Source: Odiellus spinosus
Taxonomy: Eukaryota > Arthropoda > Arachnida > Opiliones > Phalangiidae
NCBI GenBank assembly: GCA_963920705.1
Contig: OY987239.1
Coordinates: 7,493,871-7,557,870 of the forward strand
Length of the DNA stretch: 64,000 nucleotides
Reading direction: 5' to 3'
Part shown: positions 49,766-62,169 of the stretch, piece by piece
Layout of the letters: every line of letters begins with the position of its first letter
Position numbering within the stretch: the stretch's first letter is position 1
Program-made: the position numbers and the translations under genes
Notes under the pieces: generated by a model
What the model was told of the DNA's origin: nothing
Seen by the model: the letters and a program-made list of their open reading frames with translations, nothing else
Database searches by the model: none

Positions 49766-50302
49766 GAGCTCGGAATCGGATATCCATTATCTTCCCTTAT
49801 TCGTATATTTTCAGATATTTTATTTTCGGATAAATTGTATATAACTAAAAAATGAAATGTGTATATTCGTATAATTGTTAAAATTATTAGATTTGCCCGA
49901 AGATAAGCGATTGGCGCTTTATCTATCTACAAATTACTCGTTTTCAAACGTATAACGATGGATAAGAAAATTCACGTTTCCAGAATTAGTCTAAAATATA
50001 AGAAAAATATTTCAAATTAACTTTTAATTCGAAGAATATAAATAAAACGACGAAACTAAGATTTTAAAATCATCTTTTTATTCGTTATTTTTCACGAAAA
50101 TAAATTTTGAATGTTTTTTATCCGAACGTATAACGCGGATAATATTCTAAGATAAGGCCATTTTCGGATAAAAACGGATATGGATTAGTTTTTTTTACTT
50201 TATCTAGGAATAAGTTAACTCTATTTTTAATCAAACAGATAATATACATCAGAATTTAGTAGATTTTATCCAATTAATAAAAATTATACGAATTCCGAGC
50301 TC
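49766..50302 (-). mobile_element. Family B element, copy 9
   Basis: Complete, with GAGCTC at both ends; it begins about 20 bp after the 23-bp satellite stops. Confidence 0.87.
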
Positions 50303-50730
50303 TAACTATCCCTTTAATTTGAAGCTTTTTATTGGAAGGACTTCAGATATTTTCAGGTTATTAACTACCGGTGTTTCTAAGAAAAGGTTAGGCTTATATT
50401 CTTATTTTAAATATATTTCATCTGAAAGAAGTTCCGTTGGCTTTATCATACGTTGTAGCTAACCTTGACATATATATTTTTCAAGCTGGATTAATTCCTA
50501 ATAATTTTTCTCTCGTTTTAAAAATAAATTTATCTCGTCAATTAAATTAATTTAAAAATTACAGAAAATCATCGACTGTGCCATTTTTATTTTTAATAAA
50601 CTGGCATATTTTAGTCGTCAAGTAGGCTCATCTTTAAAATTTGAAATTGAAATGATTGCATGATTAAACTCGTTTTAAAGGACAGGTAACACTCGGACTA
50701 CTATTATACAAGGTTTAATAAAATTAAGAG

Positions 50731-51269
50731 ATCTTATAATATTTATTAATTGGATAAAATCTACTAAATTCTGTTGTATATTATCTGTTTGATTAAAAAT
50801 AGACTATTTTTCATTCGAGTTAACTTATTCGAAGATAAAGTAAAAAACGTAATCCATATCCGTTTTTATCCAAAAATGGCCTTATCTTAGAATATTATCC
50901 GCGTTATGCGTTCGGATAAAAAACATTCAAAATTTATTTTCGTGAAAAATAATCTATAAAAAGATGATTTAAAATCTTAGTTTCGTCGTTTTATTTATAT
51001 TCTTCGAATTAAAAGTCAATTTGAAATATTTTTCTTATATTTTAGACTAATTCTGGAAACGTGAATTTTCTTATCCATCGTTATACGTTTGAAAACGAGT
51101 AATTTGTAGGTAGATAAAGCGGCGAAGGCTTATCTTCGGGTAACCTTATACGTTTAACAATTATACGAATATATAAATTTAATTGTTTTAGTTACAAACA
51201 ATTTATCCGAAAATAAAATATCTGAAAATATACGAATAAAAAATGATAATGGATATCCAATTCCGAGCT
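50731..51269 (+). mobile_element. Family B element, copy 10
   Basis: Left tip lost; the right end is GAGCTT. Inverted relative to copy 9. Confidence 0.82.
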
Positions 51270-51524
51270 TTATTTTGCACAGAAGTAAAATAAGGTACAT
51301 CTCAACTAATTTTCGTTTAACACATACAACCAACCCCTTAAATTATTTGTGTCGATATTATTTGAGGGTAAACACGTTTACGGTAAACAAGTCTGGGGAG
51401 TTTTGCGATTTCAATTTCTTTTTTTTTTTTTAATTCCTACATCTCGTTTACTTTAAGCCAATTTTAAAATGTTTTCACCTTCTACCTTTACAATTTTTAT
51501 GTTAAGAGTGTTTTTAATTAGTAT

Positions 51525-51861
51525 CAGAAGCCGATGAAACCCTCCTTTGAAGTCTATTACTCCCGGGTCTTGTCTACCCCTCTCTGTATGGGTTAGTTTC
51601 AAAAAGCGCGATTCGTACGCCTCCTAACGGTAGATATTTTCGGAGCGGGAGTTCGTCGAGCGAATATCTCTAGCAGCCTCGGAGTTCGTCAAAAAAACGT
51701 CGTCGTTTGTGGAGAGAGAGAATTTCCAATTTTTCGTAGACAGGGGGTATGAAGTAGGACCCCTCCGATCTCGTAAAATTGGGAATTTTACCCATACAGA
51801 GAGGAGCGCTATTTGGAACATTAGAGTAGTAGACTTCAAAGGAGGGTTTCATCGGCTTCTG
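51525..51861 (+). mobile_element. Family A MITE, copy 11
   Basis: Duplication TTAGTAT on both sides. Confidence 0.9.
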
Positions 51862-51981
51862 TTAGTATCTTGAACCTTTCCATGGCGAATGACGACGCTT
51901 TCAAATTGTAGAATTAATATTAACAACATATATACATGTGTCCTGCTGATTATAAAGTGTGGTTCAGATAAAAAGCCAATA

Positions 51982-52306
51982 GAGCTCGGAATCGGATCGA
52001 TCCATTATCTTCTGTTATTCGTATATTTTCAGTTATTTTATTTTCGGATAAATTGTTCGTAACTAAAAAATGAAATTTGTATATTCGTATAATTGTTATA
52101 TGTATAAGGTTTACCCGAAGATAAGCCTTCGCCGCTTTATCTACCTACAAATTACTCGTTTTCAAACGTATAACGATGGATAAGAAACATTCGCGTTTCC
52201 AGAATTAGTCTAAAATATAAGAAAAATATTTCAAATTAACTTTTAATTTGAATGATATAAATAAAACAACGAAACTAAGATTTTAAATCATCTTTTTATT
52301 CGTTAT
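51982..52306 (-). mobile_element. Family B element, copy 11, truncated
   Basis: About 325 bp; it breaks off exactly where a 42-bp tandem array begins. Confidence 0.82.
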
Positions 52307-52530
52307 AAAATTTTCAAGAGCTCGAGCTCGGCTCGAAGCTCGATAAGGAAAATTTTCAAGAGCTCGAGCTCGGCTCGAAGCTCGATACGGAAAATTTTCA
52401 AGAGCTCGAGCTCGGCTCGAAGCTCGATAGTAAAAATTTTCAGGGCTCGAGCTCGGCTCGAAGCTCGATAGTAAAAATTTTCAGGGCTCGAGCTCGGCTC
52501 GAAGCTCGATAAAGAAAATTTTCAATTTAG
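52307..52530 (+). repeat. 42-bp tandem array, 5 units
   Basis: Units contain GAGCTCGAGCTCGGCTCG and AAATTTTCA; the GAGCTCGG core equals the end of family B, and the array begins where B copy 11 stops. Confidence 0.88.
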
Positions 52531-52599
52531 GGCTCGCATACCTCTAGTAATTTGTCTCTAGTTATGATAACGGTGTTTTACGCGTGAACTCAAAGATGC

Positions 52600-52676
52600 C
52601 TCCCCAATAGAGCCTATTATTCGATTAGGAATCCATCAAAAAATCTATTGTTGTTAGGTTGCATTCTCCCTTTTAA
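52600..52676 (+). mobile_element. Relic end of a family F element
   Basis: GGTTGCATTCTCCCTT ends on TTAA as in copies 2 and 3; no partner end was found. Confidence 0.5.
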
Positions 52677-52958
52677 GTTTAATTCTTTAAAAACTTTTGG
52701 CCAAAAACACGCTTCTCACCTTGGCCCTAAATTATTTAATACGTTATATAGATCATGCAACAAAAAATATACAAGCCTTGGAATTAAATAAAATTCCATG
52801 GCTTGTACAGATTGACTGTGGTACCTTAAATAGCTAGCTTATTACATAACTTGAATACTTTTAATTTAAACTTAATTATAATCTATATAGAACAAAATTT
52901 AGATATGCAATTAGTACGAAGGTTTTAAATATAACCACTTACTCTTACTAAATCATAT

Positions 52959-53389
52959 AAAGTAAAAACGTAATCCATATCCGTTTTTATCCAAAAATGG
53001 CCTTATCTTAGAATATTATCCGCGTTATACGTTCGGATAAAAAACATTCAAAATTTATTTTCGTTGAAAAATAACGAATAAAATGATATTTAAAATCTTA
53101 GTTTCGTCGTTTTATTTATATTCTTCGAATTAAAAGTCAATTTGAAATATTTTTCTTATATTTTAGACTAATTCTGGAAACGTGAATGTTTCTTATCCAT
53201 CGTTATACGTTTGAAAACGAGTAATTTGTAGGTAGGTAAAGCGCCAAACGCTGATCTTCGGGCAAACCTTATAAATTTAACAATTATACGAATATACAAA
53301 TTTCATTGTTTTAGTTACAATTTATCCGAAAATAAAATATCTGAAAATATACGTATAACAGAAGATAATGCATATCCGATTACGAGCTC
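52959..53389 (+). mobile_element. Family B element, copy 12, left end lost
   Basis: It runs from the AAGTAAAAACGTAATCC stretch to the GAGCTC end. Confidence 0.82.
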
Positions 53390-53418
53390 TTAATTAGTCC
53401 GTAAACTATGTACTACAC

Positions 53419-53734
53419 CAAGAATTCATTAAGGTTACATAAGAATATGGGAGGGCCGCGATTCAATAACCATCCTCCCAAACTTTGTAGCAAAAGTTCG
53501 TCCGCTTCGAATCGATTTTTCAAGTAAATCGCTCCTGTCATCTATTATTAACCCGCGCCACTAACGACCTTGACATAATATTTTGGGTAATAAAAATGGA
53601 GCCGACCGAAAAAAGATCTAAGCGTACAAATGTTGATAAAATTGCAGACGAACTTTTGGTACAAAGTTTGGGAGGATGGTACCAGAGGCTAAAGCTATGC
53701 TCCCATATTCTTATGGAACCTGAATGGATTCTTG
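53419..53734 (+). mobile_element. Family E MITE, copy 4
   Basis: Perfect duplication ACTACAC on both sides. Confidence 0.9.
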
Positions 53735-54230
53735 ACTACACCAATTTATGTACGAATTTTGTTTAACTTTTATTAATTGTATGGATCTACTTAATTATAT
53801 ACAGATATTTTATCCAAAGTTAAAATAAAATCATCCTAGAAAATTATTAGATGGAAACCAAAGACTAGCGAAAGTGTCTTCAAAAGCCCTTACGAATTTA
53901 CAACGTAAGAGGGTTTTAAAATTAACGAGATTTCCATTTAAAAGTGAACACGTAGTGGTTTATTCAAAAAAACCAAAAAATTGCAAAGAAAAAGAGTGAA
54001 GATATTTAGGTCTACGACCCAAACTGCTTTTCGAAACGCGTAATGGCTATAACCTGTTCCAAGTATAACGTTTAAGTTAATCACGCGGCTAGTGAAAAGA
54101 GCTAAAAATTCGGGGCAGTGGTAGAAAAGTCGCGAAAAAACAGTGGGAAATTGAGTGCAAGAGTCTAGCCCCTTCGTCGAAAGAGCAAGATAACTACTAA
54201 CCGGTTATATCAACTTCTTCAAGGGAGAAT

Positions 54231-55214
54231 AAACTCGGAATTCGTATAATTTTTATTAATTGAATAAAATCTACTAAATTCTGATGTATATTATCTGTTT
54301 GATTAAAAATAGACTAATTTTCCTTCCGTTTTTATCCAAAATTGGCCTTATCTTAGAATATTATCCGCGTTATACCTTCGGATAAAAACATTCAAAATTT
54401 ATTTTCGTGGAAAATAATTAATAAAAAGATGATTTGAAATCTTAGTTTCGTTGTTTTATTTATATTCTTCGAATTAAAAGTCAATTTGAAATATTTTTCT
54501 TATATTTTAGACTAATTCTGGAAACGTGAATGTTTCATATCCATCGTTATACGTTTGAAAACGAGTAATTTGTAGCGGCGAAGGCTTATCTTCGGGTAAA
54601 CCTTCTACATTCCACAATGGTTTGTTCCCATTTCGCCCAAAATTATCTATTCCCATTTCGCCCAATCCTACTTCACCCAAACGTATTATCATTTGGCCCA
54701 AAATTATCGATTCCCAATTCGCCCAAACCAAAATTTCCTTGTCCGAATTCGCCCAATCCCACTTCGCCCAATCGTTTTATCAGTTAGTAAAGAATTATCC
54801 ATTCCCATTTCGCTCAACCTAAAATTCCTTTTCCCGTTTCGCCTAAAATTGTTAGGTTGGGTTAGGTTAGGTTAGGTTAGGTATAAATAATTAAACAGGA
54901 CGAAGGAACCGATCAAGAGGATTTTGTTCGCATATGCCTTGGGTGTGGATTGGGCGAAATAAGAATAAATTGGGCTGATTGGGAATTGGGCCTAATAAAT
55001 TGGGCTGATTGGGAATTGGGCCAGTTGGGATTGGGCCAATTGAGATTGGGCGAAATGGGAATTGGGCCAAATGTTTTGGGCGAATCGGGGTAGAACCTTA
55101 ACAATTATACGAATATAGAAATTTCATTTTTTAGTTACAAAACAATTTATCCGAAAATAAAATATCTTAAAATATACGAATAACGGAAGATAATGGATAT
55201 CCGATTCCGAGCTC
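54231..55214 (+). mobile_element. Family B element, copy 13, split by a foldback element
   Basis: The B sequence is interrupted at about 54612 and resumes at 55098; the right end GAGCTC is complete. About 150 bp near the left are also deleted. Confidence 0.85.
54619..55097. mobile_element. Foldback element 5, TTTCGCCC arms, inside family B copy 13
   Basis: Arms repeat CCCATTTCGCCCAA; the core has four perfect TTAGG units (54863-54885). Ends are GGTTTG and AGAACC. Inserted within a B element. Confidence 0.8.
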
Positions 55215-55563
55215 CACTTTTTATTTTTTGTTAATAGTTCAAGCTATAATTATCGCTAACTTTATCAAGAGTTGCAGCTAGAAATAATAAGTTGATTAAC
55301 CTTAAATCTAGATATTTATTCTCCCTTAAATCGCGTGCATTTGTCTGCTGAGGTTCGAAGAAGAAAAATATATTTTCAAAAGCATACATGGTAAAAAAAA
55401 TATCAAGAATAACCCCATGCAAGAGATAAAACATTATCCCCCTTCAGAAGATGAGAAATTTCAACCTGACCCTTTCTTGACCTTTACTGATAAGGTAAAT
55501 TGTATGGCTCTTTCACACGTGAATTATTAAATTAAAATTCAGCTCTACATTTAGCGTGCAAAT

Positions 55564-55876
55564 GTAACTAAAACAATGAAATTTCTATATTCGTATAATT
55601 GTTAAATGTATAAGGTTTACCCGAAGATAAGCCTTCGCCGCTTTATCTACCTACAAATTACTCGTATTCAAACGTATAACGATGGATAAGAAACATTCAC
55701 GTTTCCAGAATTAGTCTAAAATATAAGAAAAATATTTCAAATTAACTTTTAATTCGAAGAATATAAATAAAACGACGAAACTAAGATTTTAAATCATATT
55801 TTTATTCGTTATTTTTCACGAATTTTTTTTTTATCCGAACGTATAACGCGGATAATATTCTAAGATAAGGCCATTT
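55564..55876 (-). mobile_element. Family B element, copy 14, internal fragment
   Basis: Interior part only, missing both ends. Confidence 0.78.
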
Positions 55877-56387
55877 CCTTAGAAAATGCATTAATTGGTA
55901 TTATTTGAACAAGGTGTCCTAAACAAAACCACTCAAAGAATGTTTAGGAAAATAGGAAATGGTAGGCTGAGTATTCTATAGCCTAATGTAAATTTCAAAG
56001 GGGCCCCAAAATCCGCTCAAAGGGACTTAGAAAAAAAACGAAAGAGGGGCCTCCAAATCTTCCTGTCGAGTCAAAGAAGTCAGCTACGAAGAAAATGGGA
56101 GTCTCTAAAAAAAATACCAGCCTAAAAATGAAAACAGGAGTCAAACTCCTCTGTAATTCGCGGGTAAGTGTCGCGATTAGAATATTAGACTAAGAAATTT
56201 CAGATTCGAATAAAAGTTGCTTCATTTCCAAATTAATTATAAAATAGACAAATTTATGCGAACGAAGGGTATAAAAATCCCACAAATTACTTCGAATTAC
56301 ACTCAGTTCTCAACGGTGGTTATTAAATTATATTAATTAAAAATTTATATCCCCACAACAACAACAAAAACACACAAACAATAATAT
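55877..56387. other. Unassigned stretch before E copy 5
   Basis: AT-rich; nothing recognised. Confidence 0.45.
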
Positions 56388-56703
56388 CAAGAATCCATTC
56401 AGGTTCCATAAGAATATGGGAGGGCCGCGATTCAATAACCATCCTCCCAAACTTTGTAGCAAAAGTTCGTCCGCTTCGAATCGATTTTTCAAGTAAATAG
56501 CTCCTGACATCTATTATTAACCCGCGCCACTAACGACCTTGACATAATATTTTGGGTAATAAAAATGGAGCCGACCGAAAAAAGATCTAAGCGTACAAAT
56601 GTTGGGAAAATTGCGGACGAACTTTTGTTACAAAGTTTGGGAGGATGGTACCAGAGGCTAAAGCTATGCTCCCATATTCTTATGGAACCTGAATGGATTC
56701 TTG
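56388..56703 (+). mobile_element. Family E MITE, copy 5
   Basis: Perfect duplication ATAATAT on both sides. Confidence 0.9.
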
Positions 56704-57097
56704 ATAATATATATACAAAAATAAAAACTTACCACTTTGATGGTCTACGATGAATGCGGGTTAGGTATAAATATACCCAAAATAAGGCGTAGGTCAAATG
56801 ATCACGCACAGCGCGAATAAGAAAAAAAAAAAGACGCGCACAACGCGAAAAGTTCACAAGCCTTTGCCCTACTTTCAGATCAGTTTCGGGGTTGAATGTT
56901 TGTACGCGAATGGTCTTTCACCTTCGTTTGACCTTTGCTCAGCTTCGAGCACTCGCTGGCTCTTCCACGTCGATGCTGGATGACTCAGCATATTTCAACC
57001 TTTGTTTACCTGAGAAATATTTAAAATAATTAATGCCTTTTCAAACGCAATATTATTATATTTTGTAAAACATGAATAGCGATATTTCTGGTAATAC

Positions 57098-57414
57098 CAA
57101 GAATCCATTCAGGTTCCATAAGAATATGGGAGCATAGCTTTAGCCTCTGGTACCATCCTCCCAAACTTTGTAACGAAAGTTCGTCCGCAATTTTCGCAAC
57201 ATTTGTACGCTTAGATCTTTTTTCGGTCGGCTCCATTTTTATTACCCAAAATATTATGTCAAGGTCGTTAGTGGCGCGGGTTAATAATATAATGTCAGGA
57301 ACGATTTACTTGAAAAATCGATTCGAAGCGGACGAACTTTTGCTACAAAGTTTGGGAGGAAGATTATTGAATCGCGGCCCTCCCATATTCTTATGGAACC
57401 TGAATGAATTCTTG
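57098..57414 (-). mobile_element. Family E MITE, copy 6
   Basis: Perfect duplication GTAATAC on both sides; 394 bp from copy 5 and inverted to it. Confidence 0.9.
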
Positions 57415-57696
57415 GTAATACGAATACAAACAATTGTTTTTTTTTTTTTAGATAAAAAAATATTAAGATTAATTTTTGTTGTTTTTTCAGTACGTGTTGC
57501 TGAACACGACCCCAACTTTACGATACCATGGATAGGGTGTGTAAGCTATAATCAAAGTGTAAATTTCAGGGGGGCCTCACGTGTTTTGGGCGAGACGGGG
57601 CCCGAATTGAGCCAGGTTGGGTGTGTACTTTAAGTAGTAATGGGGCTCTTCTATATTACAATTTTACATTTAATTTTTGTAGTTTTTGCGCACCAT

Positions 57697-58113
57697 CAGA
57701 GGTATATAATAACCCCTTCGGGGGGAAGTATGAAAGCCCCTATACTACCAATGCTAAAAATCACGAACAACAAGAGCCCGCTGCTGACTATCTAGGCCAC
57801 TAGCTCGCGCTGGACTTCTCAATGTCGCTACTCTAGTAAATGGTCTTTGTATAAACAAGACGGCTCGATTTGTGTTTAGAACTTCCTGTCTCGGGAGTCA
57901 GGCTGTCTGTTAAAATGGAGTCGAAGGTTGACTTCAGCTCGCGAGTTCCGGAAGTGCGCGTAGGGAAAATTTAGTAAGGTTCAAAATGGTGTAACTATTT
58001 TTTGGGAGTAAAGCGGCGTGTCGATCCGCCGCGATTTACGCCGGGCACTTGTTGTTCGTCGATTTTGCCTACCTTTCATACTTCCCCCCGAAGGGGGTTA
58101 TTATATACCTCTG
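57697..58113 (+). mobile_element. Family D MITE, copy 4
   Basis: Perfect 7-bp duplication GCACCAT (57690-57696, 58114-58120). All four D copies have the same orientation. Confidence 0.9.
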
Positions 58114-58697
58114 GCACCATCTATATTAAAAATCGCGCAAATACGAAAGAAGTCTTGAAACAAAATGAAATTATAGGAAAATTGTGAAAGAGACTTGAGA
58201 CCCGAAAACGAGTAACTTAGTTTTTTTGTTCAAACTCTCCCATAAATCTAATTTTTGATAGTCACGAAAGATTTTTTTATTCGTGACGAAAATGGCTCTA
58301 CTGAAGTGGTTACGAATATATCTTCCAAAATCAGGATTATCTTGAGTATTTTTTTGCCGATGCTAAAATAAATTACGAGGAAAGATCAGTTTTGATCCCT
58401 ACAAATAATATTATTCAAAATAGAAATGATTCGCGCACTTTTAAAAGGTTATAACGCTTCTGTGAACTTTCTCTTGATTGGGAGGTTAAAGGAAAAGCTC
58501 CAATTAATTTAAAGACCCTTCTAAATTTGAGTCGTGGTCGAACGATAAATTCTTAGCTTGTCATATAAAATTTATTTTGATTTTTAATTTCAAGTTTGAA
58601 GCCAAGGAAAAACTGATTTAGAGTTTCATAAAATGTTTAATTTAAAAAACTTGTTCTCACGATCTTGATTCAATAAACAAAATTAAACTGGAGATAG

Positions 58698-59535
58698 CAG
58701 AAGCCGATGAAACCCTCCTTTGAAGTCAATTACTCCCTGGTCTTGTCTATCCCTCTCTGTATGGGTTAGTTTCAAAAAGCGCGATTCGGACGCCTCCTAA
58801 CGGTAGATATTTTCGGAGCGGGAGTTCGTCGAGCGAATATCTCTAGCAGCCTTGGAGTTCGTCCAAAAAACGTCGTTTGTGGAGAGAGAGAATTTCCAAT
58901 TTTCCGTAGACAGGGGGGATGAAGTAGGACCCCTCCGATCTCGTAAAATTGGGAATTTTACCGCTTCTCGACCATTGGACAGAATTCCATTGGACAGAAT
59001 CCCATTGGGCAGAATCCCATTCGATCCACAATCCCATTCAACCGATACGTTTTCGTAAACCAGAATCCCATTCGACCGAATCCCATTCGACCGTCAATCC
59101 CATTCGACCGAATCCCATTCGACCGAATCCCATTCGACCGAATCCCATTCGACCGTCAATCCCATTCGACCGACGTTCACAATCAGAAGTCCATTAACAC
59201 ATTCTAACCTAACCTAACCTAACCTAACCATTATCGGCTTAAATTCATCGGGACGCCCTTTTTGGTTTCGGCCCAATGGGAAATTCGGTCTATGGGGGAT
59301 TCGGTTCAGCGGGATTCGGTTCAGCGGGATTTCGGTTCAATGGGAATTCGGTGCATTGGGCTCGGTCGGCCAAGATTCGGTTGATTGGGACTATTTATTT
59401 TTTATTTCGGACCAATGGGAATTCGGTCCAATAGGATTCTATTCAATGGGTATATACCATTTTGCTTATGCAGAGAGGAGCGCTATATGGAACATTAGAG
59501 TAGTAGACTTCAAAGGAGGGTTTCATCTACTTCTG
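58698..59535 (+). mobile_element. Family A MITE, copy 12, split by a foldback element
   Basis: Duplication GAGATAG on both sides (58691-58697, 59536-59542). A 0.5 kb foldback element (58963-59460) sits within its right inverted repeat. Confidence 0.88.
58963..59460. mobile_element. Foldback element 6, TTCGACCG arms, inside family A copy 12
   Basis: Left arm repeats AATCCCATTCGACCG, right arm has CGGTTCAGCGGGATT-like inverted units, with CCTAACCTAACCTAACC (59216-59229) between. Confidence 0.78.
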
Positions 59536-59819
59536 GAGATAGTAACAACCACCTTGGATTTAGAATTTGTAACAAATTCTTAATCCAAGCAACCACAACA
59601 AGAAGGATAAATGATTCAGGAGAAACGTGGACACGTAACACATTCGAAAAATTAGGGGGCGAGGTTTACATATTTAATTATATTTAGTCTGGGTCAACGC
59701 AACTTAAGCCATAAGAATGGTTTCATATGAAATGGCAAGGCTTTACTTTAACCTTAAACTGGGATCACATGGAAAATTTAGTTCTGGAATTTGTTCAAAG
59801 ATAGTTCGTAAAGGGTGCC

Positions 59820-61690
59820 CTCATTAGAGCACTTCCTAAAAGAGCACTTAGTTTTTTTTTTGGCAAAATTTTTTGATGGATTTCGGTTGATTTTGGGGTC
59901 CTATTTCCATTAAAGCGAGTTGAGACCGATCCATTAATTAGTTTTGTCAAAATAAAATATTTAAAATCAGATTTCGCCATGTTAATCTCCATAGGGCCAA
60001 CAATTAATGTTTTATTTGATTTATTTGGTTGATTTTAACCGGGGTTTTTCTCGTTAATAGACACTTAAACGACATGATTATAATTAAGGTAACTAATTAC
60101 GTGCAAAAAACCCGGTCAGAATTAATTAGATACTCAAAATAATACATTATCTTCGCCCTATGGGTTTTTATAATGTGGAATCTGGATTTTAAATATTTTA
60201 TTTTGACAAAACTAATGAACTGATCGGACTCAACTCGCTTTAATGGAAATAGGACCTCAAAACCAACATAAAACCACCAAAAATAGTTCCAGATTCAAAA
60301 CTTTATTTTTGACATTTTCGAACTCGGCGAAAATCACAAAATTTCATTCTTCCTTTTTTTGGTTTTTTCGTTTTTTTGAAAATGAGCAAAAATAAAGTTT
60401 CGAATCTGGAACTTTTTTTGATTTATTTCGGTTGGTTTTGGGGTCCTATTTCCATTAAAGCGAGTTCAGACCGATCAGTTCATTAGTTTTGTCAAAATAA
60501 AATATTTAAAATCCAGATTCCCCATTATAAAAACTCATAGGGCGATGATAATGTATTATTTTAGTATCTAATTAATTCTGACCGGGTTTTTTCCACGTAA
60601 TTAGTTACGTTAATTATAATCATGTCGTTTAAGAGTCTATTAACGAGAAAAAACCCGGTTAAAATCAACCAAATAATTCAAATAAAAAATTAATTGGGAC
60701 CCTATGGAGATTAACATGGCGAAATCTGATTTTAAACATTTTATTTTGACAAAACTAATTAATGGATCGGTCTTAACTCGCTTTAATGGAAATAGGACCC
60801 CAAAATCAACCGAAATCCATCAAAAAAAGTTTCAGATTCGAAACTTTATTTTTGCTCATTTTCAAAAAAACGAAAAAAAGGGAGAATGAAATTTTGTGAT
60901 TTTCGCCGAGTTCGAAAATGTCAAAAATAAAGTTTCGAATCTGGAACTTTTTTTTGTGGTTTTATGTTGGTTTTAGGGTCCTATTTCCATTAAAGCGAGT
61001 TGAGTCCGATCAGTTCATTAGTTTTGTCAAAATAAAATATTCAAAATCCAGATTCCCCATTATAAAAACCCATAGGGTGATGATAATGTATTATTTTGAG
61101 TATCTAATTCATTCTGACCGGGTTTTTTTTCCACGTAATTAGTTACGCAAATTAAAATTACGTCGTTTAAGTGTCTTTTAACGAGAAAAAACCCGGTTAA
61201 AATCAACCAAATAATTCAAATAAAACATTAATTGGGACCCTATGGAGAATAACATGGCGAAATTTGGATTTTAAATATTTTATTTTGAGAAAACTAATTA
61301 ACGGATCGGTCTCAACTCGCTTTAATGGAAATAGGACCCCAAAACCAACCGAAATCCATCAAAAAAAGTTCCAGATTCGAAACTTTATTTTTGCTCATTT
61401 TCAAAAAAACGAAAAAAGAGAGAATGAAATTTTGTGATTTTCGCCGAGTTCGAAAATGTCAAAAATAAAGTTTCGAATCTGGAACTTTTTTTGTGGTTTT
61501 ATGTTGGTTTTGGGGTCCTATTTCCATTAAAGCGAGTTGAGTCCGATCAGTTCATTAGTTTTGTCAAAATAAAATATTTAAAATCCAGATTCCCCATTAT
61601 AAAAACCCATAGGGCGATGATAATGTATTATTTTGAGTATCTAATTAATTCTGACCGGGTTTTTTTCTCGAAATTAAAATTGCGAATGGG
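59820..61690. repeat. Palindromic higher-order repeat, unit about 538 bp
   Basis: Blocks beginning CCTATGGAGATTAACATGG recur at 60701 and 61239, and inverted copies stand between (ACCCGGTTAAAATC with its inverse; TCCAGATTCGAAAC with its inverse). Short open frames repeat with the unit and are not taken as genes. Confidence 0.82.
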
Positions 61691-61805
61691 GGCCATAGCG
61701 AATGGGAACCATATATAGATAGGGGGCAATAGAGGGAGGTGGCTAAACTGAAATTAAAACATGAAGCATTCGGTAAATCGTAAGCCTTGGCTATCTAAAG
61801 GGGGA

Positions 61806-62160
61806 GATTTCCGTTAACCTTCCTCCCACTAAATAACGATGGTTATAGACTATTTAGGACCTGGGGAGTTCAGAAAAAATAATAAAAAAATCTCCGACCA
61901 CCGGAAGTTTGAGAAAAACGTATTTGAAAATTTGAAATTCCCATGCTAAAATCCCATAGAATGCGCCATAGGTTGGGTTAGATTGGGTAAGGTTGGGTTA
62001 GGTTAGGTGAGCTTTTTTTAGGTTGGGTTTGAATAGAATCTATGGGATTTAATACGCAAACTTCAAATTTTGAAATGCGTTTTTTTCCTGAGCTCCCCAG
62101 GTCCTAATTAGTTCAAAACCATGGTTATTTCATGGGGGGTCGGTTATCGGAAACCTTGCC
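61806..62160. mobile_element. Foldback element 7, GGACCTGGGGAG arms
   Basis: TTAGGACCTGGGGAG is mirrored by CTCCCCAGGTCCTAA, with looser inverted similarity outward; the core is GGTTGGGTTAGG-like (61973-62010). Arms here are not simple tandem repeats. Confidence 0.62.
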
Positions 62161-62169
62161 GAAAAGTAT

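Noticed and set aside
60704..61718. Repeated 60-90 codon frames at 60-61.7 kb
   Set aside because: They recur with the 538-bp repeat unit and on both strands; no domain was visible.
25556..62010. True telomere or telomere-internal site
   Set aside because: TTAGG runs are only a few units and always lie between inverted arms, so they are element cores rather than chromosome ends.
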